Part shown: positions 54,054-62,044 of the stretch, piece after piece
Numbering within the stretch: the stretch's first letter is position 1
How the letters are laid out: every line of letters begins with the position of its first letter
Translations under genes and position numbers: made by a program
The notes under the pieces: model-generated
Databases searched by the model: none
The model's input: the letters and a program-made list of their open reading frames with translations, nothing else
What the model was told of the DNA's origin: nothing
NCBI RefSeq assembly: GCF_052065355.1
Contig: NZ_JBQHUF010000008.1
Span: 1-64,000, forward strand
DNA: 64,000 nucleotides
Direction: 5' to 3'
Source: Flavonifractor sp052065355
Lineage (GTDB): Bacteria; Bacillota; Clostridia; Oscillospirales; Oscillospiraceae

Positions 54054-56792
54054 TCATCCTTCAATTGTGGTTATGGTCTGACTGTCCTTCTCAAAGCGGA
54101 ACACCGGTGCGCCCCGGAAGGCCTTCTCATGGAAGGCGGAAAACTCCTGTTCCACCCAGCGGCAGACCTGATCCCGGTCGTCCCGCAGTCCGGGATACTC
54201 CCGCACAAGCAGCGCCCTGAAATCTTCCAACGAAAGATCCAGCCGGGGCAATGGGGCGTCGGTACGGAAGCCCAGAACGGAAATGACCAGTGCGTGCAGG
54301 AAGGCGTCCTGATATCGTTTCTGCACCCTTGGGAAGGCCTCAGGCTCCGACAGAAACCTGTCACAGAGCGTTTCACAACTGCCCCCCGTCTCCAGGGCCA
54401 GATATTCCAGCAGGCTGTCGCAGCCCCGCACATTCTTGGAAGGCCTGGTCCTGCTCAGTCCGCAGCTTTCCGTCAGCAGAGCTGCCGCCTTCCGATCCAG
54501 CTCCTCCGGCCTGATTCCACCGGCAGGTGCTTCCGGCAGAGAAAAGAGATCAGGACCCACGCTTTTTTCCACAGCGGCCATGTCATCCGCCGAAAGGCCC
54601 ATATGCTTGGCAAGGAACCGGTCCATCTCCCGCTCCAGCAGCAGCTGCTCCCGCTGGCTGGCAAGGTCCTGCCGCAGCCATTCCAGCGCCTCCGCCCGGA
54701 TGGACCCGGCAGTGCCGGACAGCCGTACGGGGACAAACTCCAGGTTGCAGGGGTGCCGGGAGAGCCGCTCCGCCTTCAGGCTCACGCACCGGTTGCCCCA
54801 CCGGTCCAGGTCCTCCGAATAGAGGATATCCCGGTCCACTGGGAGCTGCCCGATGTAGCCGGCAGATACCGTCAGCTTCGGGGAGAGCAGGCGGATGAAA
54901 TAGGTGGCCAGCTTTGTGTTCAAAAAGGCCAGGTGGGCCATGGGCAGTCCCTCGTTAACTCGGATACCCGGGCCGGAGGCGATGAAGATCTGTCCCTTCC
55001 GCAGGATGCGGATGTTGAGTCCCGCCGTGCCCGTATCACTGAACACCATCTGGGTCTGCCCAAAATAAGAGGTGTTCCGGAGGGCTGAGCCCGGCGTCTG
55101 CCTGATATACTCGCCGTCTTCGCCCCACTTGACGCAGTATTGGTTCAGTCCTTGCCAGCGGGCGTAGCCGCCGCCTTTACTAACGGGGACCCACTCCCGC
55201 TGCCCCAGGTGCCTCCAATAGTAGTCCACCAGCTTTTTAGCGTCTCCGGTGGAGGTGCCCTGCATGGGGACCGCATAGGTGCGGTAACTGCCCCAGCGGT
55301 CCAGGATGCGCTGGAGGCCGCTGGCGTCGGACATGGAAAAGCGGTGCTTGGGGGCGGAGCGGATCTGTGCCTGAGGGATGGAGGACACATAGGGCCGGTG
55401 GTCGGACGCCATCTCCAGCAGCTCCACACACTCCTCCCGCCGGTATGCCGACAGCCCCCAAATCTCCATCCGGTCATCCGGCTGGGGCGGCCTCCGCCTG
55501 CATACCACCAGCGCCACATTGGCCTTTTCCCCGGACAGGTCCAGGAAGGCGTCGGCGCCCAGCTCGACGATACACGTAATGGTGCTTCTGTCCAACAGCC
55601 AGCCCCGCAGCTCCTCAAAGCTGTCAAGGTACATCCAGCTGGTCTGGGTCACCAGGCCGCAGAAGCCGTCCGGGGCGGTGTCCTCGATACACCGCTGAAG
55701 AAAGGCGCTGCACATGTCGCATTTGGCCATGGGGTATGCCTGCTTCAAAAACCGCTTCTGGTCCTCCGGCATCCCTTTCACCGTCTGAAAGGGCGGGTTG
55801 GTGATCACATATTTCTTGCCGCAAATCACCTGATCCAGCGTGGTCACGGTATCGGTACCCACCCTGCGGACCGGATGCTGGGCGGGGTCCGGATCCAGGG
55901 CCCCCCGTTTTCCGTCCCCAACGGAGGCGTATATGCGGGGCACACAGTCGAAAAAGGTCTCCAGGCTGGGCCTCAGCCCCGCCTCCTCCATCAGCTGGAG
56001 TGTCTTCAGCCGCAGATTGATGCTGGCCACCACAGCCAGATCCTGGTCCAGTTCATAGCCGTACAGCCGGTCCAGCCGCCGGCAGAACTCAGCCTCGTCC
56101 GACGGCGCTTCTCCCTCCCGGCATAGCCGCTCCAGCACGTGCAGCAGGAAATTCCCGCTGCCGCAGGCCGGGTCCACCACAGAGCCGTCGGGATCGGAGA
56201 GAGGCAGGCGCTCTACAATGGCCGAGACCATATATTTCTCCGTAAAAAACTGCGTGGCCGCCAGATCACTGTCCTTGTCCTCCTTGTTGAGATACTGGTA
56301 CGACCAGGAGAGGACATCGTCAGAAAAGGGGACGACACGCATCAAATGCTTGTCAATAAGAGGCAACTGGGACTGGTCAACCCCGGAGAGCACGTCCGCA
56401 AATCCAAAATAGCGCCGGATCCTCTGGGCCACCTCCGATATTTCCTCCTCTTCCAGCCCATGCAGCCGCAGGGAGAGAAGCTTTGCAGAGAGCAGAAGGA
56501 TGGCCGCCTCCTTCGCCTGGAGCGCACCCAGACCCTGGTCCAGGAGCCCCTGATACAGGCTGCGGGACAGCTTCTTGATGCTTCCGCGGACCTGCTGGAC
56601 GGACAGCGTCCTGCGCGCGCCTTCCTCATGGCTGACCCTTGCATCCGCCGGCTTCTCAGCGTTCTCGGGAATCCTCCAGACATGGTCTGTCAGTTCGGCA
56701 CCGGGCACACGGCCCTGGGCGCATAAAATCTGGATGCGCCGCTTTGAAACACCCCATTTTTCAGCCAGTTCTTGTGCAAGCAGATAGCGCAT
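54054..56792 (-). CDS. DNA adenine-type methyltransferase A with N-terminal excisionase-like HTH
   Basis: 912 residues. The first 50 form a MerR/excisionase-type helix-turn-helix (YLLAQELAEKWGVSKRRIQI, VPGAELTDHVWRIP), unusual for a methyltransferase. A helical segment follows (about 60-170), then ATQFFTEKYMVSAIVE, SAM motif I DPACGSGNF (about 207-215) and catalytic NPPF (about 332-335), matching N6-adenine enzymes of the type I M, type IIG and PglX kind. The C-terminal 500 residues probably recognise DNA. No nuclease or helicase motif was seen. It has its own promoter (56810-56838) and is coupled to methyltransferase B. The HTH may let the protein bind its own promoter, but this is inference. 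Confidence 0.83.
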   Translation of the reverse strand: MRYLLAQELAEKWGVSKRRIQILCAQGRVPGAELTDHVWRIPENAEKPADARVSHEEGARRTLSVQQVRGSIKKLSRSLYQGLLDQGLGALQAKEAAILLLSAKLLSLRLHGLEEEEISEVAQRIRRYFGFADVLSGVDQSQLPLIDKHLMRVVPFSDDVLSWSYQYLNKEDKDSDLAATQFFTEKYMVSAIVERLPLSDPDGSVVDPACGSGNFLLHVLERLCREGEAPSDEAEFCRRLDRLYGYELDQDLAVVASINLRLKTLQLMEEAGLRPSLETFFDCVPRIYASVGDGKRGALDPDPAQHPVRRVGTDTVTTLDQVICGKKYVITNPPFQTVKGMPEDQKRFLKQAYPMAKCDMCSAFLQRCIEDTAPDGFCGLVTQTSWMYLDSFEELRGWLLDRSTITCIVELGADAFLDLSGEKANVALVVCRRRPPQPDDRMEIWGLSAYRREECVELLEMASDHRPYVSSIPQAQIRSAPKHRFSMSDASGLQRILDRWGSYRTYAVPMQGTSTGDAKKLVDYYWRHLGQREWVPVSKGGGYARWQGLNQYCVKWGEDGEYIRQTPGSALRNTSYFGQTQMVFSDTGTAGLNIRILRKGQIFIASGPGIRVNEGLPMAHLAFLNTKLATYFIRLLSPKLTVSAGYIGQLPVDRDILYSEDLDRWGNRCVSLKAERLSRHPCNLEFVPVRLSGTAGSIRAEALEWLRQDLASQREQLLLEREMDRFLAKHMGLSADDMAAVEKSVGPDLFSLPEAPAGGIRPEELDRKAAALLTESCGLSRTRPSKNVRGCDSLLEYLALETGGSCETLCDRFLSEPEAFPRVQKRYQDAFLHALVISVLGFRTDAPLPRLDLSLEDFRALLVREYPGLRDDRDQVCRWVEQEFSAFHEKAFRGAPVFRFEKDSQTITTIEG

Positions 56793-56809
56793 AAAATCAC
56801 CCGGAATGA

Positions 56810-56838
56810 AGTATAGCGCTTGGTGCGAATAAAATCAA
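56810..56838 (-). promoter_or_regulatory. Promoter of the methyltransferase operon
   Basis: On the minus strand, TTGATT (56833-56838), 17 bases, TATACT (56810-56815). The -10 is only 17 bases before the ATG, so the leader is very short (about 10 bases). Confidence 0.75.
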
Positions 56839-56923
56839 GAATTTCCCCTCATCTTATTTATCTGTGTTTCCTTCTGCCACTGTTGATTTTTCTTTTCAGG
56901 GCGCAAAGGCGCCTATTTCTCCC

Positions 56924-56952
56924 TTGACAAAAGGTGGGGGTATCATTATAAT
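56924..56952 (+). promoter_or_regulatory. tRNA-Pro promoter (perfect consensus)
   Basis: TTGACA (56924-56929), exactly 17 bases, TATAAT (56947-56952). The tRNA starts about 55 bases downstream of the expected start point. Confidence 0.9.
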
Positions 56953-57013
56953 AATACGTGCTGATTCTTTGCTGTGCTGGAAAAGTAAGGCAGGAAACAG
57001 CACAAAAGTTCAT

Positions 57014-57090
57014 CCGGGTGTGGCGAAGCTTGGTATCGCGCTTGGTTCGGGTCCAAGAGGCCGTGGGTTCAAATCCCGCCACTCGGACCA
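57014..57090 (+). tRNA. tRNA-Pro (anticodon CGG)
   Basis: 77 bases with encoded CCA. Acceptor CCGGGTG pairs with CACTCGG (one G-U), anticodon arm CTTGG-TTCGGGT-CCAAG (CGG at 57048-57050, reading CCG), T-arm GGGTTCAAATCCC. The 3' end borders a truncated mobile element. Confidence 0.96.
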
Positions 57091-57146
57091 TGCGGAGTGT
57101 CCTTATAGGATCTGAGTATCCTACAAAGGGCACTCCGCATTTTTTA
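57090..57146 (+). terminator. tRNA-Pro terminator
   Basis: ATGCGGAGTG / CACTCCGCAT with an inner CCTT/AAGG pairing and T-run. The resolvase-like frame on the other strand ends inside this hairpin. Confidence 0.85.
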
Positions 57147-57489
57147 TTGTCAAAATTGGGGCAGCGCCGTTTTCATCGAACAGCAGCCGATCCCGGATGC
57201 ACAGGAGCTTTACCTTGTGCCGGGTGAGCAGGTCAATGTAGCTTTGGGTCATCCCCCACTCCCGGCCTATCCGGGTCAGGCTATGGACTAACACCACATC
57301 CACCCTGCCAGCGACAACGGCCTCGGTCACTTTTTGGAGCGCCGGGCGTTCTAATGTGAGCCCGCTGCCGTATTCGTCCGCAGTGCCGATGATGGTATAT
57401 CCCGCCTGCTTTGCGTAGAGCTGGAGCAGAAACCGTTGCTGTTCCAATGCAAAAGAATCGTCATGGGCGACACGGCAATACGAACGCAT
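57121..57489 (-). CDS. Resolvase-like protein lacking the catalytic serine
   Basis: 122 residues covering a serine-recombinase catalytic domain: MRSYCRVAHDDSFALEQQ, EYGSGLTLERPAL and VVLVHSLTRIGREW. In active members the motif is Y-x-R-V-S; here Ser is replaced by Ala (RVAHDD), so strand cleavage is not expected. There is no DNA-binding C-terminal domain. Similar short resolvase-like genes occur in clostridial conjugative elements. Its last codons (NAECPL) lie within the tRNA-Pro terminator, suggesting that the original 3' end was lost where the element joins the chromosome. Confidence 0.7.
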   Translation of the reverse strand: MRSYCRVAHDDSFALEQQRFLLQLYAKQAGYTIIGTADEYGSGLTLERPALQKVTEAVVAGRVDVVLVHSLTRIGREWGMTQSYIDLLTRHKVKLLCIRDRLLFDENGAAPILTIKNAECPL

Positions 57490-57508
57490 TGTTTCGGCGC
57501 TGGTCGCC

Positions 57509-57979
57509 TTGTCCCCTCTGCCAGTGGTATTTGAGGCGTTTCCCGGCGCGGCGAAGGGGTATTGCAGTTATGTGGAACAGAGGATCGTGATTCAGCCCGG
57601 CATGAGCCAGGTACAGACCATCAAGACGCTGGTGCATGAGGTCGCCCACGCCAAATTACATTCCCCGCTGGATATACTGGAAGAAACCAGGCCGGACCGG
57701 AGCACCCGCGAGGTGGAGGCGGAGAGCGTGGCCTATGTGGTCTGCCAGCACTTCGGCATCGACACGGCAGACTACTCCTTCGCCTATGTTGCGGACTGGA
57801 GCCGGGGCAAAGATCTGGAGGTACTGAAGGCGTCCATCGGGCGCATCCATGCCCTTGCCGCCGAACTGATCGCCGGCATCGAGGGGCCGGAAAAGGAACT
57901 TCAAAAGGCACCTTCCCACCGTCAGCGAAAGGCTGGCCGCACAGCCAGGCGCAGGCGGCAGGACGCCCCCGCCAGATAA
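57509..57979 (+). pseudogene. 5'-truncated HExxH (ImmA/IrrE- or ArdC-like) gene of a conjugative element
   Basis: The open part encodes a zinc-protease-like C-terminus: VVFEAFPGAAKGYCS, TLVHEVAHAKLH (H43-E-V-A-H47) and EVEAESVAYVVCQHFGIDT. In conjugative elements this is normally the end of a longer protein (ArdC/LtrC-type, single-stranded-DNA-binding plus metallopeptidase-like). Here the frame begins abruptly at TTG 57509 with no ribosome site, next to the divergent resolvase-like gene, so the N-terminal part appears lost. The basic tail (RQRKAGRTARRRRQ) remains. Short internal translation cannot be excluded. Confidence 0.6.
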
Positions 57980-58070
57980 GAGGTTCTCCGTTAATTCGTC
58001 TCGATTTGAGACGCGTTTCGACAATTTCCCGGCCAAACGTGAAAAAAATTTGAAAAAGGAGTGAGCAAGA

Positions 58071-59060
58071 ATGGAGGCTAACAGCCGGATGAGAGAGATC
58101 ACCGGCAACTTACGGCGCGATATGAAAGACCTTTTGGGTGAGAGCGCCCATATCGTGACCGGCTTTTTCAAGCGCGGCGTGTGTACGGTCCGGGCGGTGG
58201 CGGACAAATGGCGGACCTTCACCCAGGATATTTCCGCCGCCGTGGACGAACTAATGAAACCGCCGTTTTTAGAGGGCGGGCCGGACGCCCCTCTCTCCAC
58301 CATGGAGGAAGGCGCGGAGCCCATCGTCACCGTAACAGGGATCATTGACAGGAATTTCCCCATTGGAAAGCAAATGCCCTTGTCCCTGGCGAATGTGTAT
58401 GTGGCGGAGATGGACGCCGCCTACCGGGAGGAGGAATTGCCCGCCCAGCCAGTCAAGGTGCGGATCGACTATATCCGGGATGGCCGGACAGACTGCTACT
58501 GCCTCCCCCTCCACATCGGGGCGGGCGGCAGTCTGCTGGAACAGATGGAGCGGCATTTAGAGACCTACCGCGCCGACCCGAACCGTGTCTCGGCCCTGTT
58601 CCAGCAGGCCCCGGAGGCATACCGCCTCCAGTTGGAAGAGGAATTTACTCCCTTTGTCCGGGAGAGCCTGGAGGATCTGTCCCAAGGCACCTTGCAATAT
58701 TTCCAGCGTCACTGCGATATTTCCGAACTGGAACAGCAGTTGCAGGGGCAGGCCGCCGTCCTGCCGGAGAGCCAGCGGGCACCGTTTGAAGATAAGGCGG
58801 CAAAGACCGTTTTCAGCCTGCGCCGGGCGGCGAATGGGGCCGTTCCACAGGAAGAGCACACAGATCAGACGGAGCAGAGAGCGGCACACCCTGTCCCAGC
58901 CAGCCGGGAGGCGTCGCCGGGCGGGGCTACACAGGCCCCACGGCAGGCAGAGGGAGGCGAGAGCCCCCGGCAGTCGGTGAAGGTCAAAATCCGCCGTCTG
59001 AAACAGGAACAGGCCAGACGGCCGCAGCGCCCAAAGGTCCGTCTTACCCCTGAACGATGA
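58071..59060 (+). CDS. Conjugative-element protein of unknown function, 329 residues
   Basis: Not recognised as a named family. The N-terminus is helical and basic (RMREITGNLRRDMKDLL), the middle is mixed alpha/beta (VKVRIDYIRDGRTDCYCLPL), then a helical region (LQLEEEFTPFVRESLEDL). The last 80 residues are low-complexity Gln/Pro/Ala/Glu ending in a basic tail (KVKIRRLKQEQARRPQ), suggesting nucleic-acid or partner binding. GGAGTGAG precedes the ATG. It is in a five-gene rightward run (58071-61791) with short gaps, the cargo order of clostridial conjugative elements upstream of the relaxase. Confidence 0.7.
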   Translation: MEANSRMREITGNLRRDMKDLLGESAHIVTGFFKRGVCTVRAVADKWRTFTQDISAAVDELMKPPFLEGGPDAPLSTMEEGAEPIVTVTGIIDRNFPIGKQMPLSLANVYVAEMDAAYREEELPAQPVKVRIDYIRDGRTDCYCLPLHIGAGGSLLEQMERHLETYRADPNRVSALFQQAPEAYRLQLEEEFTPFVRESLEDLSQGTLQYFQRHCDISELEQQLQGQAAVLPESQRAPFEDKAAKTVFSLRRAANGAVPQEEHTDQTEQRAAHPVPASREASPGGATQAPRQAEGGESPRQSVKVKIRRLKQEQARRPQRPKVRLTPER

Positions 59061-59072
59061 AAGGCGGCGCCT

Positions 59073-59531
59073 ATGAAACAGCAGGAGTTATATCGCTACT
59101 ACTCCACCCAGCGGCCCGTGGACCTTGGGACTTATCCCAAGGAGCCGGACAATCCTCTGGTGGGGTTTCTCAACTACGATGACCGGATCAGCGTGGAGCA
59201 CGGCGCATACCGGGCCTGGGGGGAAGTGACCTATCGCGCCCCTCTGACCCCGGACCAGTTGATCCAGTATGAATTGCAGCCGTCACGGGACAACCCGGAT
59301 GTGCGCGAGACCATGAGGGAGCAGGCCCAGGCGGTGGGACAGTGGGAGGAGCAAAATCACATCCCGTTTGACCGGCGGCTGACGCAGTGCATCGGGATCG
59401 GCGTCTATACCTGCAAGGTTCGCGTCACCCCGGCACAGTTGGCCGAACGGCATCGGATCGCCGTGGACCTGCCCCTTGTCCCCCGCTTTCGGCCCAAAAT
59501 CAAAAAGCCTCAGCAAATCGAGGAAAGATAG
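59073..59531 (+). CDS. DarA-like / large-polyvalent-protein-associated small protein
   Basis: 152 residues beginning ELYRYYSTQRPVDLGTYPK, then VEHGAYRAWGEVTYRAPLT and ending in a basic tail. The N-terminus resembles proteins annotated in gut Clostridia as related to defence-against-restriction protein DarA; the match is by eye. Such proteins may enter the recipient with the transferred strand and protect it, but no such role is shown here. It is 12 bases after the 329-residue gene and 11 before the LPD28 gene. Confidence 0.6.
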   Translation: MKQQELYRYYSTQRPVDLGTYPKEPDNPLVGFLNYDDRISVEHGAYRAWGEVTYRAPLTPDQLIQYELQPSRDNPDVRETMREQAQAVGQWEEQNHIPFDRRLTQCIGIGVYTCKVRVTPAQLAERHRIAVDLPLVPRFRPKIKKPQQIEER

Positions 59532-59542
59532 GAGGATCGTTT

Positions 59543-59932
59543 ATGGATTCTGTCAATGCGGGCACAGCCCGGTTTGAAGAAGTGGAGATTTTAGGCATCC
59601 CCGCTCTGTTCACCACACTGCGCGTAGACCGCGCCACTGTTCCCAAGGGGATGTACGCCTATGATATGCAGACGGATGCGGAGGACTGGAGCCAGCCCTG
59701 CCTGTTGGCACGGCGTGTCCTGGTGGAGCATTTCGGGACAGTGCTCACCGCCAGCCCCATCCACCTGCCGGAGAAGGGGTATCTGGACTTATCCCCCGGC
59801 AATTTTAAGGAGCAGGGCATCGGTCAACTGACGGTGGCGGAGTTTGAGGCAAAGCAATTATCCCCCGACTACCAGCTCTCCCGGCCCTGGAGCGCCGCCA
59901 AAAGACGGCACAGCCCGGTACTCAACCGATAG
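59543..59932 (+). CDS. LPD28 domain protein
   Basis: 129 residues: FEEVEILGIPALFTTLRVDR, VPKGMYAYDMQTDAEDW and VLVEHFGTVLTASPIHLP match the LPD28 (large polyvalent protein-associated domain 28) pattern as I know it. These domains occur alone or fused in large proteins of phages and conjugative elements; the function is not established. The start at 59543 follows AGGAGG; the frame from 59387 overlaps the previous gene. Confidence 0.72.
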   Translation: MDSVNAGTARFEEVEILGIPALFTTLRVDRATVPKGMYAYDMQTDAEDWSQPCLLARRVLVEHFGTVLTASPIHLPEKGYLDLSPGNFKEQGIGQLTVAEFEAKQLSPDYQLSRPWSAAKRRHSPVLNR

Positions 59933-60002
59933 ATTTGCCATGAAGAAGGCCGCAATACACCGGGACAGGGCAGCTCGGCCAGATTGGAGGTGAATCGAGG
60001 AA

Positions 60003-60917
60003 ATGGCAAAGAAATCCTTTTATGAAGTCGGCAGTTATACGGGGGACCTGCAAGAGGGCACTGACTTCTTTGTCCGCCGGCAAATGCGATACTTAGGCGA
60101 AAATGCCAACTTCAAGCCCTTTCTGAATACCCCCATCAAGGAACTGGAACAGCAGTTGAAAGAGAGCAAGGCGGCGGAAAAGAAGATTTTTACGGAAGTG
60201 CAAGCAGCGGCCAAAGCCTGGGACGCACACGGGGCACAGACCCTTCTGCTGACCAAGGCTATTGAATACCTGAAAACCCCTGTGGTGGAGCACACCGGCA
60301 ACGAGTGGAAACAGCGCAAAGATGGCTCCTGGGAGATCAGCAACCTGGTCTACAAAATGACTTTCAGCATCATCAAGTTTAGGGATGAGTGGAAGTTGTC
60401 CTGGGAACTGCAATACACCGCCCCCGGCCTCGCTCAGGTAAAATACCACTCCTACTATGACCGGGGGCCCAAAAAGCGGATCGTGTATGAGGGTGCGAAA
60501 AAGTATAAGACCCTGGCAGGGGCACAGAAGTATATCCAGAGCAAATTTGACCAGTATGCGGAATATTTTGAGAGTATTTCTCCCCCGATTCCCATAGAGG
60601 CAAAGGCGTTGTTCTGCGTCAACGGCCAACTGTTGCAAGGCTACTCCGTCCTGCGCACTCCCCCGGCCAGGGAGGAAGTCACGGTCAGCGACCTTCTGGA
60701 CTGTCTGGATGAGGCGGATATGGAGGTTTCGCCCCCACCGGAGCAGGCCGTACCCAGCGGAGGTGGGGTTCAGCCGGAGACGCCGGTACAAGCGCCGCCG
60801 GAACTGGCCGCAGGGCCTCCGCCATCGGAGCGAAAGCAGAAACCGCCGCCTGCCAAGCCCGCCCCTGCTGCCAAGAAGAAGGGGCCGTTGAAAAAACGGC
60901 CTGCACTGGTGCGATAG
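60003..60917 (+). CDS. Conjugative-element protein, paralog 1 of a tandem pair
   Basis: 304 residues. Helical N-terminus (DLQEGTDFFVRRQMRYLG; IKELEQQLKESKAAEKK), then a core shared with the next gene: VEHTGNEWKQRKDGSWEISN, LVYKMTF, a Tyr-rich beta section, and YIQSKFDQYAEYFESISPPI followed by FCVNGQLLQGYSV. The tail is Pro-rich then Lys-rich (KPAPAAKKKGPLKKRP). No named family was recognised. GAGG sits just before the ATG within GGAGGTGAATCGAGGAA. Ten bases separate it from paralog 2. Confidence 0.72.
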   Translation: MAKKSFYEVGSYTGDLQEGTDFFVRRQMRYLGENANFKPFLNTPIKELEQQLKESKAAEKKIFTEVQAAAKAWDAHGAQTLLLTKAIEYLKTPVVEHTGNEWKQRKDGSWEISNLVYKMTFSIIKFRDEWKLSWELQYTAPGLAQVKYHSYYDRGPKKRIVYEGAKKYKTLAGAQKYIQSKFDQYAEYFESISPPIPIEAKALFCVNGQLLQGYSVLRTPPAREEVTVSDLLDCLDEADMEVSPPPEQAVPSGGGVQPETPVQAPPELAAGPPPSERKQKPPPAKPAPAAKKKGPLKKRPALVR

Positions 60918-60927
60918 GAGGGCGGGT

Positions 60928-61791
60928 ATGGCATACACGCATATCACCCCTGGCTGGGAGATCGAAATGTCCGCCCATTACTATTCGGATAAAAACGCGG
61001 ACCGTGTCGCGGAACTGATCCAACTGCCGCGGGAGGAATTAGCTGCCATGGAGGAGGCCAGCGTGGCAAAGGAAAAAACCATTTTCTCCAAATGTTCTGA
61101 GATCGAGACCGAATGGAAGAAACAGGCGGCGGAGACGGCGGCGCTCCGTAAGGCAAGAGAGTATTTGCGGGCCCTGCCGGTGGAGCACACGTCCAACCAG
61201 TGGAAAGTCAATCAATTCGGCTGGCACGTATTGAGCAACATGGTGTATAAAATGTCGTATCGCGTGTCCGAGCATAAGAAGCCGGATGGAACTCTTATCA
61301 ACTGCGCTTTATCCTGGGATATTCATTATAATACGCTCCAGCATCCTACTCCCGACTACACCGGCCCCGGCTGGAAGATCGCTGGGCAGAGCGACAAAGT
61401 GTTTGCCACTAAGGAGGAAATGGAGCGATACCTGCAAGGCCGGATCAAAGCCTACGCCCACCTGTTCACGGAAATTTCCCCACCTATCCCACAGGATCAA
61501 AAGGGCCGGTTTTGCGTCAACGGTGTTTTGCTCCCAGGCTACACCGTGGAGGTCCCGGAGCGCACGCCCCAAGAGGTGGCGGATGACCTTCTCTCCCTTC
61601 TGGAGGACGGGGACCTGCCGGAGCAGTCGGAGGGCGACCCCCCTTCACCGCCGTCTGAAAAAGCGGGATCGCCTCTTGAAACGCAGGCTGCTGCCCCACA
61701 TGAGCGCCGCAGCCCCAAAGAAGATCCAAAAACCGCACATAAAAAGAAACCGCAGCCCTTGAAAAAGCGCAGCACCGCCCCCACACGGTAG
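60928..61791 (+). CDS. Conjugative-element protein, paralog 2 of a tandem pair
   Basis: 287 residues. It aligns along its length with the preceding protein: VEHTSNQWKVNQFGWHVLSN, MVYKMSY, YLQGRIKAYAHLFTEISPPI and FCVNGVLLPGYTVEV. It also ends in a Pro/Lys-rich tail (HKKKPQPLKKRS). Only part of the sequence is identical, so the duplication is old. GGAGGG precedes the ATG. It directly precedes an oriT-like double palindrome, where a relaxase gene would be expected but is absent. Confidence 0.72.
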   Translation: MAYTHITPGWEIEMSAHYYSDKNADRVAELIQLPREELAAMEEASVAKEKTIFSKCSEIETEWKKQAAETAALRKAREYLRALPVEHTSNQWKVNQFGWHVLSNMVYKMSYRVSEHKKPDGTLINCALSWDIHYNTLQHPTPDYTGPGWKIAGQSDKVFATKEEMERYLQGRIKAYAHLFTEISPPIPQDQKGRFCVNGVLLPGYTVEVPERTPQEVADDLLSLLEDGDLPEQSEGDPPSPPSEKAGSPLETQAAAPHERRSPKEDPKTAHKKKPQPLKKRSTAPTR

Positions 61792-61847
61792 ACAGCGGCG
61801 CAGTGCGCCGCTGTCCGCGCAAGCATAGCATTTTGGTGTCAAAATGC
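61791..61847. other. oriT-like double palindrome
   Basis: Two inverted repeats 12 bases apart: GACAGCGGCGCA / TGCGCCGCTGTC (61791-61802, 61804-61815) and GCATTTTG / CAAAATGC (61828-61835, 61840-61847). Neither is followed by a long T-run. In related elements a palindromic transfer origin often lies between such cargo and the relaxase gene. Here only the site-like sequence remains. From 61848 to 62044 I see no gene, only short palindromes such as CAGGCGCCTG. Confidence 0.4.
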
Positions 61848-62044
61848 ACTCACAGGGATGAAGCTATGACCCTTTACCAATTTTCGGTTGGACTCGTCTG
61901 CGTAGAATTCTCCGCTAAACAAGCCCTGATCCTTTTGTACTTGCTGCCCTATGTTCTTTTACGCCCGTTTTCTCCGGGTTTCAGGCGCCTGCAACGTCTC
62001 CCTTGTCAAAAGGCACCTCAGGCGATGGTGTTTTTTTCTGCCGT

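Noticed and set aside
51029..56792. Complete restriction-modification or BREX system
   Set aside because: No endonuclease, helicase, PglZ-type or BrxC-type gene is present in the segment or next to it.
61848..62044. Copy of the tRNA-Pro 3' end as right attachment site
   Set aside because: No match to the tRNA 3' terminal bases was seen in this interval.
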